Source: Shimia marina (lineage in GTDB: Bacteria; Pseudomonadota; Alphaproteobacteria; Rhodobacterales; Rhodobacteraceae). Taken from it: a DNA stretch of 64,000 nt. How positions within the stretch are numbered: the first letter of the stretch is position 1; each line of letters starts with the position of its first letter. The notes below the pieces were generated by a model that was given only the letters and a program-made list of their open reading frames with translations, was not told the DNA's origin and did no database searches. The stretch lies in NCBI RefSeq assembly GCF_001458175.1, contig NZ_CYPW01000024.1:21167-85166 (forward strand), read 5' to 3'. Below, one piece after another: positions 1-8,829 of the stretch. The position numbers were made by a program, and so were the translations under genes.

Positions 1-1227
1 TTTGAAACTTGGCTTCGGGTCATGCGTGGCAAAGATAAAGTTGTCGAGCCGGTAAGATCCGTTGCCGCACCGAGCGGCACTCGATGGAAGGTTGTGTTGC
101 AGCATGAGGGTGGCGGGGAACACGCCGCTTTGGTGCAAAGCTGTGTTGATATGGTTGCACGCGTACTGCGCGAGCAAGGTGAACTGGAAATTACGGAAGA
201 TCCCCGAGATGTCGGTGAGGACCGCTTGGTCAGTGTTTATGTCAACATGGTGCCGGGGCCAAAGGGGGTATCGTCGTTACGCCTTGTCGCGCAAGATTTA
301 CAACTCAACAGGCAGATTTGGGCCCAGACATGGTCTGGCAGCATCACAAACCCCTACGAGTTGCAGGATCTGGACCTTCTGGGCATGATTTTCCAGCTGC
401 AATCTGAACTCAGCCGTTACATGGCGCAATCACGCAATTTGTTGGAGGGAGATGGCGCGTCCCCGCTCGTTTTGGGTGCTGCGATCCCGCGCATTTTTTC
501 TTTTCAGCCTGAGGAATTGGATCAGGCTGCGTTGATGTTGTCGGATGCGATGGACAGTCGCAATGCAGCTCAATTTCTTGGCTGGCAGGCGCAGATTGCG
601 GTTATCAATCTGATCGAACAATTCACGGATGCGCCTGAGGCCTGCGTCGAGCAGGGCAAGATGCTGGCGGCTAAGGCCATCGAGATGGACCCTATGAACT
701 CAGTGGTGTTGTCCACTGCGGCAAACGCACAGGTGTTGCTTGACCGTGGGGATGCGTCTGCTGGTGGGGATTTGGCCAAATTGGCGGTGCAGGTTAATCC
801 AGCCAATCCCTTGGCTTGGTGGGCGTATGCAAATGTGGCGATCTATGCGGGTAAGACCGATGAAGCCCTTAAAAGTGCGCGGGTGGCTTCCAGGCTTGCT
901 GCGCGCACCCCTCTGCAATTTTGGTGTGATTTTCAATTGGGATTGGCTGCCTTTAAGGCTGGTGATTTTAATGCCGCGCGCCGCGCGCTTGAAACTTCCG
1001 CAAGTCTGGCTCCGCAGTTTCGCCCGCCGCGCCGTTATTTACTGGCAATCTATGCCAATGAAAAAGAATTCGACAAGGCAGCACGTGTGCTTGTGCAGTT
1101 AAAAAAGCTGGAGCCGGGGTTCTCGTTGGATCACTTTGTCAATGATCCCAACTATCCCATTAGTCTTGTGCGGAAGCGAAACATGCTGTCCTGGAACCAG
1201 TTCCAACACCTTAGTACTATTGGTTAG
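1..1227 (+). CDS. TPR-repeat protein, 5' end outside window
   Basis: The reading frame is open from the first base of the window, so the 408 residues seen are probably the C-terminal part of a longer protein; the first ATG (22) has no convincing ribosome binding site. The C-terminal half (roughly residues 190-370) carries helical pairs with TPR-like spacing, such as AKLAVQVNPANPLAWWAYAN followed by further Ala/Leu-rich repeats. The first third resembles the middle of multi-domain adenylate-cyclase-like or SARP-type regulators, in which a TolB-like module precedes TPRs, but no catalytic or DNA-binding domain is visible here. There is no signal peptide or membrane segment in the visible part. 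The TPR call is from the sequence; a regulatory role is inference only. The next gene starts 111 bases downstream. Confidence 0.6.
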   Translation, partial: FETWLRVMRGKDKVVEPVRSVAAPSGTRWKVVLQHEGGGEHAALVQSCVDMVARVLREQGELEITEDPRDVGEDRLVSVYVNMVPGPKGVSSLRLVAQDLQLNRQIWAQTWSGSITNPYELQDLDLLGMIFQLQSELSRYMAQSRNLLEGDGASPLVLGAAIPRIFSFQPEELDQAALMLSDAMDSRNAAQFLGWQAQIAVINLIEQFTDAPEACVEQGKMLAAKAIEMDPMNSVVLSTAANAQVLLDRGDASAGGDLAKLAVQVNPANPLAWWAYANVAIYAGKTDEALKSARVASRLAARTPLQFWCDFQLGLAAFKAGDFNAARRALETSASLAPQFRPPRRYLLAIYANEKEFDKAARVLVQLKKLEPGFSLDHFVNDPNYPISLVRKRNMLSWNQFQHLSTIG

Positions 1228-1338
1228 GATCAGGTTCTGTTTTCGACATCTCCTCTCTTGAACTTGGTTTGATCAATTTGCATTTTCGCGCGGTTGCGGC
1301 CATGTACGATGGCGCGCCGCCCAATAGCTGAGGAGCCA

Positions 1339-2580
1339 ATGACGTCCATTCCCAACTCCCATTTGTCTTTGGATCCGCACGGCGCAGAGTTCGCCCGAGA
1401 TCCTTATGCGATCTATGAAGCCATGCGCGCTTTGCGTGAGCCATTTTACTATGATGACATCGAGACTTGGATGTTGACGCGCATGGCGGATGTCGAAGCG
1501 GTGGCTCTGAATAAGACGATGCTGCGCAACAACGAGGAGTATATTTCTGAGCAGGCGCGTTTGGCGCAGCAGAAAGCGCTGAATTTTCACGATATGCCTC
1601 ATCACGAACGCTTCGTGCAGATCAACCTTTTGGAAAGTGAAGGCGACACCCACGCCCGCTTGCGCAAGGTTGTTTTCCGGGAGTTCACGCCAGCAATGAT
1701 TTCCCGGCAGAGAGCGGCCATTCAGGCCTATGTGGATCACTTGCTGGATCAGCTCTCAGATCACGAGGAAATTGATTTTGTCGGAGATTTTGCAGCGCAT
1801 GTGCCAGGGCATATTATTGGCCGCGTGCTCGGGGTTCCTGATGAAGATTGCGATCAGTTGCGCCATTGGTCTGAAGAGGTTGTGCGCTTCTTTGATCCGG
1901 GACGGGATGATGCGGACAAAGCGCGGGCGGAGCAGGCGACCAAAGAGTTTTACGAATATCTGCTGACGCTTTTGACAGAACGGGAGAAAAAACCGCAGGA
2001 AGATCTGCTTTCACGCCTTGTAGAGCAACGCAATGCGGGCAATCTCAGTCAAGATGAGTTGATTTCAACGGCAATGTTGATCCTTATGGCCGGGCATGGT
2101 TCGACCATTGATGTATTGGGCAGCGGCATGCATGCTCTCTTGCGTTTCCCTGATCAGCATGTGCGTCTGTGCGAGGATCCAAGCCTCATGAAGACAGCCG
2201 TGCAGGAGATGTTCCGCTTTGAATCCCCGCTGCCCTTTTTCCACCGCTTTGCGACGGAAGAAACGGAAGTTGGGGGGAAGACTTTCCCAGCAGGTACGCG
2301 CTTTGGTTTGCTCTATGGCGCGGCAAACCGTGATCCGGAACGCTTTGAAAATGCAGATCAGTTTGATGTGGGGCGGGTGCCCAACAGGCATATGGCCTTT
2401 GGAGGCGGTGCCCATTTTTGCCTTGGCAACCATCTCGCACGTCTCGACATGGATGTGATTTTCACAACTCTGAATACGCGGTTTTCTCAGATTGCTCTGG
2501 CAGACCCATCACCTGAATACAAACGCGGCCTGTCCGTGCGCGGGCCGAAGGCTCTGCGTGTGGGCTGGACCCGTGCCTGA
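1339..2580 (+). CDS. Cytochrome P450
   Basis: Heme-thiolate monooxygenase of bacterial class I type, 413 residues, soluble. The heme-binding loop FGGGAHFCLG supplies thiolate Cys361; the K-helix E-x-x-R is Glu290/Arg293. The I-helix reads AGHGST (251-256) where many bacterial P450s have AGHETT, so the usual acidic residue of the proton-relay pair is Gly254 and the next Thr is Ser255. This may change oxygen activation, or fit a substrate-assisted enzyme. The ATG at 1339 is chosen because GAGGAG precedes it and the protein then begins at normal length; upstream in-frame starts only add a poor leader. The gene is followed 15 bases later by a [2Fe-2S] ferredoxin, its likely electron donor. No ferredoxin reductase is nearby. 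The substrate cannot be read from the sequence. Confidence 0.93.
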   Translation: MTSIPNSHLSLDPHGAEFARDPYAIYEAMRALREPFYYDDIETWMLTRMADVEAVALNKTMLRNNEEYISEQARLAQQKALNFHDMPHHERFVQINLLESEGDTHARLRKVVFREFTPAMISRQRAAIQAYVDHLLDQLSDHEEIDFVGDFAAHVPGHIIGRVLGVPDEDCDQLRHWSEEVVRFFDPGRDDADKARAEQATKEFYEYLLTLLTEREKKPQEDLLSRLVEQRNAGNLSQDELISTAMLILMAGHGSTIDVLGSGMHALLRFPDQHVRLCEDPSLMKTAVQEMFRFESPLPFFHRFATEETEVGGKTFPAGTRFGLLYGAANRDPERFENADQFDVGRVPNRHMAFGGGAHFCLGNHLARLDMDVIFTTLNTRFSQIALADPSPEYKRGLSVRGPKALRVGWTRA

Positions 2581-2595
2581 GGAGGGCAATACCCA

Positions 2596-2916
2596 ATGGT
2601 TAAAGTGATTTTTATCGAGGCAAGTGGCAACCGTATTGAGGCGGAAGGCTCGGTTGGTGATAGCGTGATGCAGGTGGCGGTTGCGGCTGGGGTTGAAGCG
2701 ATTTCTGCGGATTGCGGTGGTGCCTGTGCGTGCGGCACTTGCCATTGCGTAATGAGCGAAGACTGGTTTGCCCGTTTGCCAGCACCTCAGAGCGATGAGG
2801 TGGATATGCTGGAATTTGTGATTGATCCCCAAAAAAACAGCCGTCTGAGCTGTCAGGTGACGCTTTCTGATGCGATGGAGGGGATCGAAATTCAGGTGCC
2901 TGCCAGTCAGATCTAA
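2596..2916 (+). CDS. [2Fe-2S] ferredoxin, adrenodoxin/putidaredoxin type
   Basis: A 106-residue plant/adrenodoxin-fold ferredoxin. Cluster ligands follow C-x5-C-x2-C and a distant fourth Cys: Cys40, Cys46, Cys49 and Cys86. Extra cysteines at 44 and 51 flank the loop. The C-terminus (SCQVTLSDAMEGIEIQVP) is typical of P450-partner ferredoxins. GGAGGG lies just before the ATG, and the gene follows the P450 by 15 bases, so the two are almost certainly cotranscribed and act together in electron transfer. FdxB-like housekeeping ferredoxins share this fold, so the pairing with the P450 rests on position. Confidence 0.93.
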   Translation: MVKVIFIEASGNRIEAEGSVGDSVMQVAVAAGVEAISADCGGACACGTCHCVMSEDWFARLPAPQSDEVDMLEFVIDPQKNSRLSCQVTLSDAMEGIEIQVPASQI

Positions 2917-2932
2917 GCAGCACTTGGCGTAG

Positions 2933-2952
2933 CGGCCCCTTTCAAGGGGCCG
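2933..2952. terminator. Hairpin between convergent ferredoxin and moaA
   Basis: CGGCCCCTT (2933-2941) pairs perfectly with AAGGGGCCG (2944-2952). It sits between the 3' ends of two convergent genes. No T-tract follows on either strand, so it may act as a bidirectional mRNA end-stabiliser rather than a strict intrinsic terminator. Confidence 0.55.
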
Positions 2953-2964
2953 AAGCGCTTAACG

Positions 2965-3969
2965 TCATCCGCCTGTGTGGCTCATGTGGCGCGACATTTG
3001 GCCGTCAACTTTCTGACGGGAATAGTCAAAGTCATGGCCTTTCGGTTTGAGCGCAATTGCGGCACGGATCGCCTCTTCCAGAGCCGCGTCGCTTTCGCTG
3101 CCTCTGAGAGGTGCGCGCAGATCGGCCATGTCTTCTTGCCCAAGACACATAAAGAGCTGCCCGGTACAGGTCAGGCGGACACGGTTGCAACTCTCACAGA
3201 AATTATGGGTCATGGGCGTGATAAAGCCGATTTTTTGCCCCGTCTCTTCCAGACGTACATAGCGCGCTGGGCCGCCAGTGCGCTCTTCCAGATCCGTGAG
3301 CGTATAGCGCTCAGCAAGCCGTGCGCGCAGATCTTCAAGGGACCAGTACTGATCCAGACGATCTTCGTTGCCAAGATCGCCCATGGGCATAACTTCGATC
3401 CAGGTCATGTCCATGTCCCGCTCCGCGCACCATTCGGCCATGGTGAATAGCTCGTCCTCGTTAAAGCCCTTGAGGGCAACAGCGTTGATTTTGATCCGTA
3501 GGCCGGCTTTTTGGGCCGCATCAATGCCGCGCAATACCTGAGGCAGGCGGCCCCAGCGGGTGATGTCGGCAAATTTGTTTTCGTCGATTGTGTCCAGAGA
3601 GACATTCACACGGCGCACGCCACAATCGTATAGCTCATCTGCAAAGCGTTCGAGCTGGGACCCATTTGTGGTCAGCGTCAGCTCTTTGAGATCACCACTC
3701 TCCAAATGCCGGGTCATACCACGGAAGAAAGTCATGATATCGCGGCGCACAAGCGGCTCACCGCCGGTAATCCGCAGCTTTTGCACGCCGAGACGCACAA
3801 ATGTTGAACACATACGGTCGAGTTCTTCGAGCGTCAGCAGCTCTTTCTTGGGCAGAAATGTCATGTTCTCCGCCATGCAATAGACGCAGCGGAAATCACA
3901 TCTGTCTGTGACGGACACACGCAGGTAGGAAACGGCGCGATGGAAGGGATCAATCAAAGGAGCGGTCAT
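2965..3969 (-). CDS. moaA: GTP 3',8-cyclase MoaA
   Basis: Radical-SAM enzyme that, with MoaC, converts GTP to cyclic pyranopterin monophosphate in molybdenum cofactor synthesis. It is 334 residues, the normal length. The N-terminal radical-SAM cluster is Cys24-x3-Cys28-x2-Cys31 (CDFRCVYC). The C-terminal substrate-binding cluster is Cys258-x2-Cys261-x13-Cys275. The protein ends in the conserved Gly-Gly tail that reaches into the active site. ITGGEPL after the N-terminal cluster is also family-typical. It is the last gene of the minus-strand glmU-glmS-alkD-moaA run, 125 bases after alkD, so it may have its own promoter. No other mo-genes are in the window. Confidence 0.97.
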   Translation of the reverse strand: MTAPLIDPFHRAVSYLRVSVTDRCDFRCVYCMAENMTFLPKKELLTLEELDRMCSTFVRLGVQKLRITGGEPLVRRDIMTFFRGMTRHLESGDLKELTLTTNGSQLERFADELYDCGVRRVNVSLDTIDENKFADITRWGRLPQVLRGIDAAQKAGLRIKINAVALKGFNEDELFTMAEWCAERDMDMTWIEVMPMGDLGNEDRLDQYWSLEDLRARLAERYTLTDLEERTGGPARYVRLEETGQKIGFITPMTHNFCESCNRVRLTCTGQLFMCLGQEDMADLRAPLRGSESDAALEEAIRAAIALKPKGHDFDYSRQKVDGQMSRHMSHTGG

Positions 3970-4094
3970 AGCCCATAATTAGTGGGCACCACTGAACAGG
4001 ACAAGGGCGGCTAAAGTTGTAGGGCGATAAGTTTGCTGTAGGGGCGAAAATAGGGACAAAATGTCCAGCCCATTGCGTATCATCGCCCTATTGA

Positions 4095-4775
4095 TCAGGT
4101 AAGATGCCTAGACGCTTCTTTCACAGCAAAGGGTTTCATTTCAGCGCTATTTGCCGTGAGAAAAGCGCGGGTGCGGTCTGGATCATGTTTGGAAAGGTCA
4201 CGCAGCCACCAGGCCACCGCCTTTTGGATGAACCAGTCCTGATCCTGCACATAGCGCGCCGCCCAGCCCAAAACGCGATCCCGAATTTCGAGATCGGCGG
4301 GTTTGGGGAAATTCTGTTTGGTCCATGGCAGGGTGATGACCAAAGCGGCGCGGCGCGTCCACATGTGATCTGACTGTGTCCAGCTTTCCACGGTGTCGAT
4401 CCGGCTAGGATCCGCCAAAAGACGGCGCTGCCCCGCCATACAGGCGTGGTCGGCGATCGCCCAACTGTCAAAATTGGGAACCCAGTGGCAAATCAACTGC
4501 CACGCCAGGTCATCCGGACGCAACCGTGCCTGCGTCAGCATCTTGGCGGCGACAATGCGCGCCTCAAAAATATCGGTGTCCCAAAGGCTTTCTGCCAACG
4601 TGACTCGGTCTTCAACCGAGAAGGACTGACGCCATGTCTTGCTGATGTCATTCAGCGCAGGATTGGTAATGCCTAGAACCTGTCGCGTCTGCTTGTGGTA
4701 CGTGGCCATCCCTTCGGCGCGTCCCGGCTCGATGTGGTCACGCAAAACAGAGAGCGCGTCATCCAATGAGATCAT
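4095..4775 (-). CDS. DNA alkylation repair protein, AlkD-like
   Basis: 226-residue all-helical protein with HEAT-like repeats matching the AlkD/AlkC superfamily (PF08713 type). The segment LICHWVPNFDSWAIADHACM corresponds to the family region with the catalytic Asp and substrate-stacking Trp; a later WFIQKAVAWWLRDL helix is also typical. Characterised AlkD excises N3- and N7-alkylpurines without base flipping; that activity is inferred here from family. The start lies 7 bases after the glmS stop, with GGAG inside the glmS end, so translation is probably coupled to glmS. Confidence 0.85.
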   Translation of the reverse strand: MISLDDALSVLRDHIEPGRAEGMATYHKQTRQVLGITNPALNDISKTWRQSFSVEDRVTLAESLWDTDIFEARIVAAKMLTQARLRPDDLAWQLICHWVPNFDSWAIADHACMAGQRRLLADPSRIDTVESWTQSDHMWTRRAALVITLPWTKQNFPKPADLEIRDRVLGWAARYVQDQDWFIQKAVAWWLRDLSKHDPDRTRAFLTANSAEMKPFAVKEASRHLT

Positions 4776-4782
4776 AGAGTGC

Positions 4783-6606
4783 TTACTCCACCGTCACAGA
4801 CTTGGCGAGATTTCGAGGCTGGTCCACGTCGGTGCCTTTGGCGATAGCTGTGTAGTATGCCAGAAGCTGCGCAGGAACGGCATAGAGGATTGGCGACAGC
4901 ACTGGAGAGACCTGCGGCATCTGGATCGTTTGCCAAGTGCCTTCCGCGCCTTCCTTCAAGCCAGCGCTATCTGTGATCAGCAGGACCTTACCAGCGCGTG
5001 CCATCACTTCTTGCATGTTTGAGATCGACTTATCAAACAGCTCATCATGCGGCGCCATTACAACAACCGGCACATGTTTGTCGATCAGCGCGATCGGGCC
5101 GTGTTTGAGCTCGCCGGAGGCATAGGCTTCGGCATGAATGTAGCTGATTTCTTTAAGTTTAAGCGCGCCTTCAAGGGCAAGGGGGAACATGCGTCCGCGC
5201 CCCAGAAAGAGAATGTCACGTGCTTCTGAGAGCTTCTGAGCCACATCTTTGATGTGCGCCTCAGCACCCATGGCCTGGTTGATCAGGCCGGGAATGCCGC
5301 GCAGATCGCTCAGATGTTGCGCAAGTGCATCCGCAGAGAGGGCGCCACGATCTTCCGCAGCTTTCAGGGCCAGCATCAACAACACGGTCAGCTGGCATGT
5401 GAAAGCTTTGGTTGAGGCCACGCCAATTTCGGCACCTGCCAGAATGGGGAGAGCCAGATCGCTTTCGCGTGCGATGGAGCTTTCAGGCACGTTTACAACG
5501 GAAACAATGCTGTCCGCCTTGCCCGCACAATAGCGCAGAGCTGCGAGCGTGTCGGCGGTCTCGCCAGATTGCGATACAAACAAGGCCACGGTGCCATCCG
5601 TGATGGGCGGTTCACGGTAACGGAACTCAGAGGCCACGTCGACTTCGACGGGGATGCCTGCGATTTGTTCAAACCAGTATTTTGCAGTCAAGCAGGCGTA
5701 GTAGGCGGTGCCGCAGGCCACCATCGTCAAGCGGTTGATTTTAGTGAAATCCAACCCGTTGCCCGGCATGTTGACGGATTTACCGTCTTTGGACAGATAA
5801 TGATCAATGGCCTGACCAAGGACCATTGGCTGTTCGCCAATTTCTTTGGCCATGAAGTGCTTGTGATTGCCTTTGTCCACCATCGATTGATCTATATTGA
5901 TGATCTTGGCCTCGCGGGTCACTTCTTGGCCAGCTTCGTCCCGGATCAAAAGGCTGCTGCGTGTCACAACCGCGCTGTCGCCTTCTTCAAGATAGGTGAT
6001 CTCATTGGTCAGCGGCGCAAGGGCAATGGCGTCAGAGCCCACATACATTTCCCCGTCGCCATGTCCAATGGCCAGCGGTGATCCTTTGCGTGCAGCGACG
6101 ATCAGATCGTCCTCGCCTTCAAACAGAAACGCCAGGGCAAAGGCACCCTCAAGGCGGGACAGTGTTTTTAGGGCTGCATCGACAGGGGCGAGACCTTCGC
6201 TGACATAGCTTTGTGCCAGAAGCGCCACTGTTTCTGTGTCCGTTTCTGTGACGAAGGAAAAGCCCTTTTGGGCCAGTTCTTCTCGCAGATCGCGGAAGTT
6301 TTCGATAATACCATTGTGGACAACAGCGACAGGTCCTGCGCGATGTGGATGGGCGTTGACCACTGTTGGCGCGCCGTGGGTGGCCCAACGGGTATGGCCG
6401 ATCCCGGATTTGCCGCGCAGCGGGTCATGCACCAGCAGGTCAGACAAGTTGACCAGCTTGCCCACGGCACGGCGTCTATCCAGTGCGCCGTCGTGCACAG
6501 TCGCAATGCCAGCACTGTCGTAGCCGCGATATTCCAGCCGTTTTAGGGCTTCTACAAGGATTGGGGCAGCTTCATGTGATCCAAGAACACCTACGATTCC
6601 GCACAT
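4783..6606 (-). CDS. glmS: Glutamine--fructose-6-phosphate aminotransferase (isomerizing)
   Basis: First committed step of UDP-GlcNAc synthesis: fructose-6-phosphate plus glutamine gives glucosamine-6-phosphate. 607 residues. The N-terminal class II glutaminase begins MCGIVGVLG, with Cys2 as nucleophile after Met removal. Two SIS sugar-isomerase domains follow (SQSGETADT near residue 350), and the protein ends LAKSVTVE as in orthologues. Its ATG overlaps the glmU stop by one base (TAATG), so glmU and glmS form one coupled unit for peptidoglycan and lipopolysaccharide precursors. I see no glmS ribozyme, as expected outside Firmicutes. Confidence 0.98.
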   Translation of the reverse strand: MCGIVGVLGSHEAAPILVEALKRLEYRGYDSAGIATVHDGALDRRRAVGKLVNLSDLLVHDPLRGKSGIGHTRWATHGAPTVVNAHPHRAGPVAVVHNGIIENFRDLREELAQKGFSFVTETDTETVALLAQSYVSEGLAPVDAALKTLSRLEGAFALAFLFEGEDDLIVAARKGSPLAIGHGDGEMYVGSDAIALAPLTNEITYLEEGDSAVVTRSSLLIRDEAGQEVTREAKIINIDQSMVDKGNHKHFMAKEIGEQPMVLGQAIDHYLSKDGKSVNMPGNGLDFTKINRLTMVACGTAYYACLTAKYWFEQIAGIPVEVDVASEFRYREPPITDGTVALFVSQSGETADTLAALRYCAGKADSIVSVVNVPESSIARESDLALPILAGAEIGVASTKAFTCQLTVLLMLALKAAEDRGALSADALAQHLSDLRGIPGLINQAMGAEAHIKDVAQKLSEARDILFLGRGRMFPLALEGALKLKEISYIHAEAYASGELKHGPIALIDKHVPVVVMAPHDELFDKSISNMQEVMARAGKVLLITDSAGLKEGAEGTWQTIQMPQVSPVLSPILYAVPAQLLAYYTAIAKGTDVDQPRNLAKSVTVE

Positions 6607-7961
6607 TATTTTGCCTCCGATACCAATTTTTGTTTCTTTTTCTTTAACAAGTCGAACAATTTTCGTGCAACGCCGTGTTTGTTCACCTGATCAGTACGCG
6701 CCAAAGCCAGAGCTGCTTCTGGCACATCTTTGGTGATGACAGAGCCAGAGCCTGTCATGGCTTCGTCCCCTACAGTTACCGGGGCCACCAGCATTGTGTT
6801 GGACCCGATGAAGGCCCGGTTCCCGATGGTGGTGTGGTGTTTCATCACGCCGTCATAGTTGCAGGTGATGGTGCCCGCGCCAATGTTGGTGCCATTGCCC
6901 AAAGTGGCGTCGCCGATATAGGACAGGTGGTTGACCTTGGTGCCAGCGCCAATCTGTGCATTTTTGATTTCCACAAAATTGCCAATGTGCGTGTCCTCAG
7001 CAAGTTCCGCGCCGGGGCGTAGGCGCGCATAGGGCCCGACGGTGGCCCCACGAGAGACGTGACAGCCCTCGAGGTGAGAAAACGCACGAATGCGCGTGCC
7101 GCTTTCAACGGTCACGTCCGGGCCAAAATACACATTTGGCTCGATCACAGTGTCGCGCCCGATCACCGTGTCAAAAGACAACATGACGGTTTCAGGTTGT
7201 TGCAGGGTCACGCCTAAATCGAGCAGAGTGTCACGGGCGCGTGCCTGAAAAATCGCTTCGGCCTGTGCAAGATGCGCCCGCGAGTTGATACCCATGGTTT
7301 CGGCTTCGTCGCAAGCCACAGCGGTTACGCTCAGGCCTTGCGCGCGGGCCAGTCCAACCACATCCGTGAGGTAATACTCTTCTTGCGCGTTATTGGTTTC
7401 AATGGCTGCGATCAGATCGAACAGTGTTTTGCCATCTGCAAGCATGACTCCGGAATTGCAGAAGCTGACGGCACGTTCGGCTTCTGAAGCGTCTGCAAAC
7501 TCGACAATACGCTCCAGACTGTCGCCCTGCATGATCAGGCGACCATATTTGCCCGGATCGGCTGCTTCAAACCCGAGGACCACAACGGCATTCTCCGCCT
7601 TTGCCGCAATCATTTTTTCAAGCGTTTCAGAAGAGACAAAAGGCGTGTCGCCGAACAACACAATGACGTCTCCGTCAAAATCTGCAAGCGCATCACGGCA
7701 CATGTCAACAGCATGGGCGGTGCCCTTCTGCTCTTCCTGCAGCACAACCTGCGCGTCCGGATCATAAGTGGCGACGGCGGATTGGACCGCGTCAAAACCA
7801 TGACCTGCGACGACCAGGATCCGCTCAGGTGCAAGCGCTTGACCCGCCTGAAGGGCATGGATCAACATAGGGGCGTTGGCGACCGGGTGCAGAACCTTTG
7901 GAAGGTCTGAGTTCATCCGGGTGCCTTTGCCTGCGGCCAGGATGACAAGTGCGATGCTCAT
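6606..7961 (-). CDS. glmU: Bifunctional N-acetylglucosamine-1-P uridyltransferase/glucosamine-1-P acetyltransferase
   Basis: Makes UDP-GlcNAc: acetylates glucosamine-1-phosphate, then transfers UMP. The N-terminal Rossmann-like uridyltransferase carries LAAGKGTRM near residues 8-16. The C-terminal third shows the hexapeptide repeats of a left-handed beta helix (GTNIGAGTITCNYDG). 451 residues is the expected length. It heads the minus-strand operon with glmS; the promoter should lie in the 136-base divergent gap shared with gph. Confidence 0.98.
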   Translation of the reverse strand: MSIALVILAAGKGTRMNSDLPKVLHPVANAPMLIHALQAGQALAPERILVVAGHGFDAVQSAVATYDPDAQVVLQEEQKGTAHAVDMCRDALADFDGDVIVLFGDTPFVSSETLEKMIAAKAENAVVVLGFEAADPGKYGRLIMQGDSLERIVEFADASEAERAVSFCNSGVMLADGKTLFDLIAAIETNNAQEEYYLTDVVGLARAQGLSVTAVACDEAETMGINSRAHLAQAEAIFQARARDTLLDLGVTLQQPETVMLSFDTVIGRDTVIEPNVYFGPDVTVESGTRIRAFSHLEGCHVSRGATVGPYARLRPGAELAEDTHIGNFVEIKNAQIGAGTKVNHLSYIGDATLGNGTNIGAGTITCNYDGVMKHHTTIGNRAFIGSNTMLVAPVTVGDEAMTGSGSVITKDVPEAALALARTDQVNKHGVARKLFDLLKKKKQKLVSEAK

Positions 7962-8097
7962 GTGTTTTCTCTTTGAATTTCGATTGTGCCCGTTTTATCG
8001 CAGTGCAGATAGGGTGCAAGGCTCTGAAGGATCAATTCAGGTTGCGCCCTGTAACAGCGGTGCGCGGGATATCGCGCAATAACCTAAGGAAATGCGC

Positions 8098-8772
8098 ATG
8101 AAAACCGTGATTTTTGATCTCGATGGTACGCTGGCAGATACCAGCGGCGATCTGATTGCCGCTGCGAATGTATGTTTTCGCGATATGGGGCATGGAGATG
8201 TGCTCACGGTGGCGCGGGATGCGGGCGTGGCTCTGCGGGGGGGGCGGCGCATGTTGACAGAAGGGCTGACGCGATTGGGCTGCATGGATGAGGCGGTGGT
8301 CTCGCAATACTATCCCGTGCTGCTGGAAGCTTATGGCGGTGCCATCGCTGAGCACAGCTATCTCTATGATGGGGCTATGGATGCTGTGGATGCTCTGAAA
8401 TCCGCGGGGTACGGCGTAGGAATTTGTACCAACAAACCGGAGGCTTTGGCGGATCAATTGCTGAAAGCATTGGGCGTAAGAGACGCGTTTGGCGCGCTTG
8501 TCGGAGCGGACACTTTGCCGGTGCGCAAACCGGATCCTGCACCGTTGATCCAAACGGTAAGACGCCTTGGGGGAGATCCAGCGGCCACCACATTGGTCGG
8601 TGACAGCGATACAGATCGCAACACCGCAAAAGCAGCAGGTGTGCCCAGTATTCTTGTCACCTTTGGCCCAAGTGGGGAGGATATGGCGGCGCTCGAGCCT
8701 GAGGTCTTGCTACATGACTATGCGCGCCTTCCTCAGGTTGTGGATCTTTTGCTCGGACCGGCGGGCGCTTGA
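8098..8772 (+). CDS. gph: Phosphoglycolate phosphatase, HAD family
   Basis: HAD-superfamily hydrolase that removes phosphate from 2-phosphoglycolate. Motif I is FDLDGTLADT, with the nucleophile and acid/base aspartates at residues 7 and 9; motif IV is GDSDTDRNTAK; the helical cap lies between. An ATG at 8092 is also in frame, but AGGA (8087-8090) sits one base from it and seven from 8098, so 8098 is the better start (224 residues). The gene diverges from glmU. Related HAD phosphatases with other substrates cannot be excluded. Confidence 0.88.
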   Translation: MKTVIFDLDGTLADTSGDLIAAANVCFRDMGHGDVLTVARDAGVALRGGRRMLTEGLTRLGCMDEAVVSQYYPVLLEAYGGAIAEHSYLYDGAMDAVDALKSAGYGVGICTNKPEALADQLLKALGVRDAFGALVGADTLPVRKPDPAPLIQTVRRLGGDPAATTLVGDSDTDRNTAKAAGVPSILVTFGPSGEDMAALEPEVLLHDYARLPQVVDLLLGPAGA

Positions 8773-8829
8773 TTGCAGGGCAGCAAGCTTTGCCCTAATG
8801 CTTGAGCAACGACAAAGGGCGCAAACCAG

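Noticed and set aside
4783..7961. A glmS ribozyme or other riboswitch in the glmU-glmS unit
   Set aside because: glmU and glmS overlap by one base, leaving no leader for glmS, and the glmU leader shows no known riboswitch-like fold by eye.
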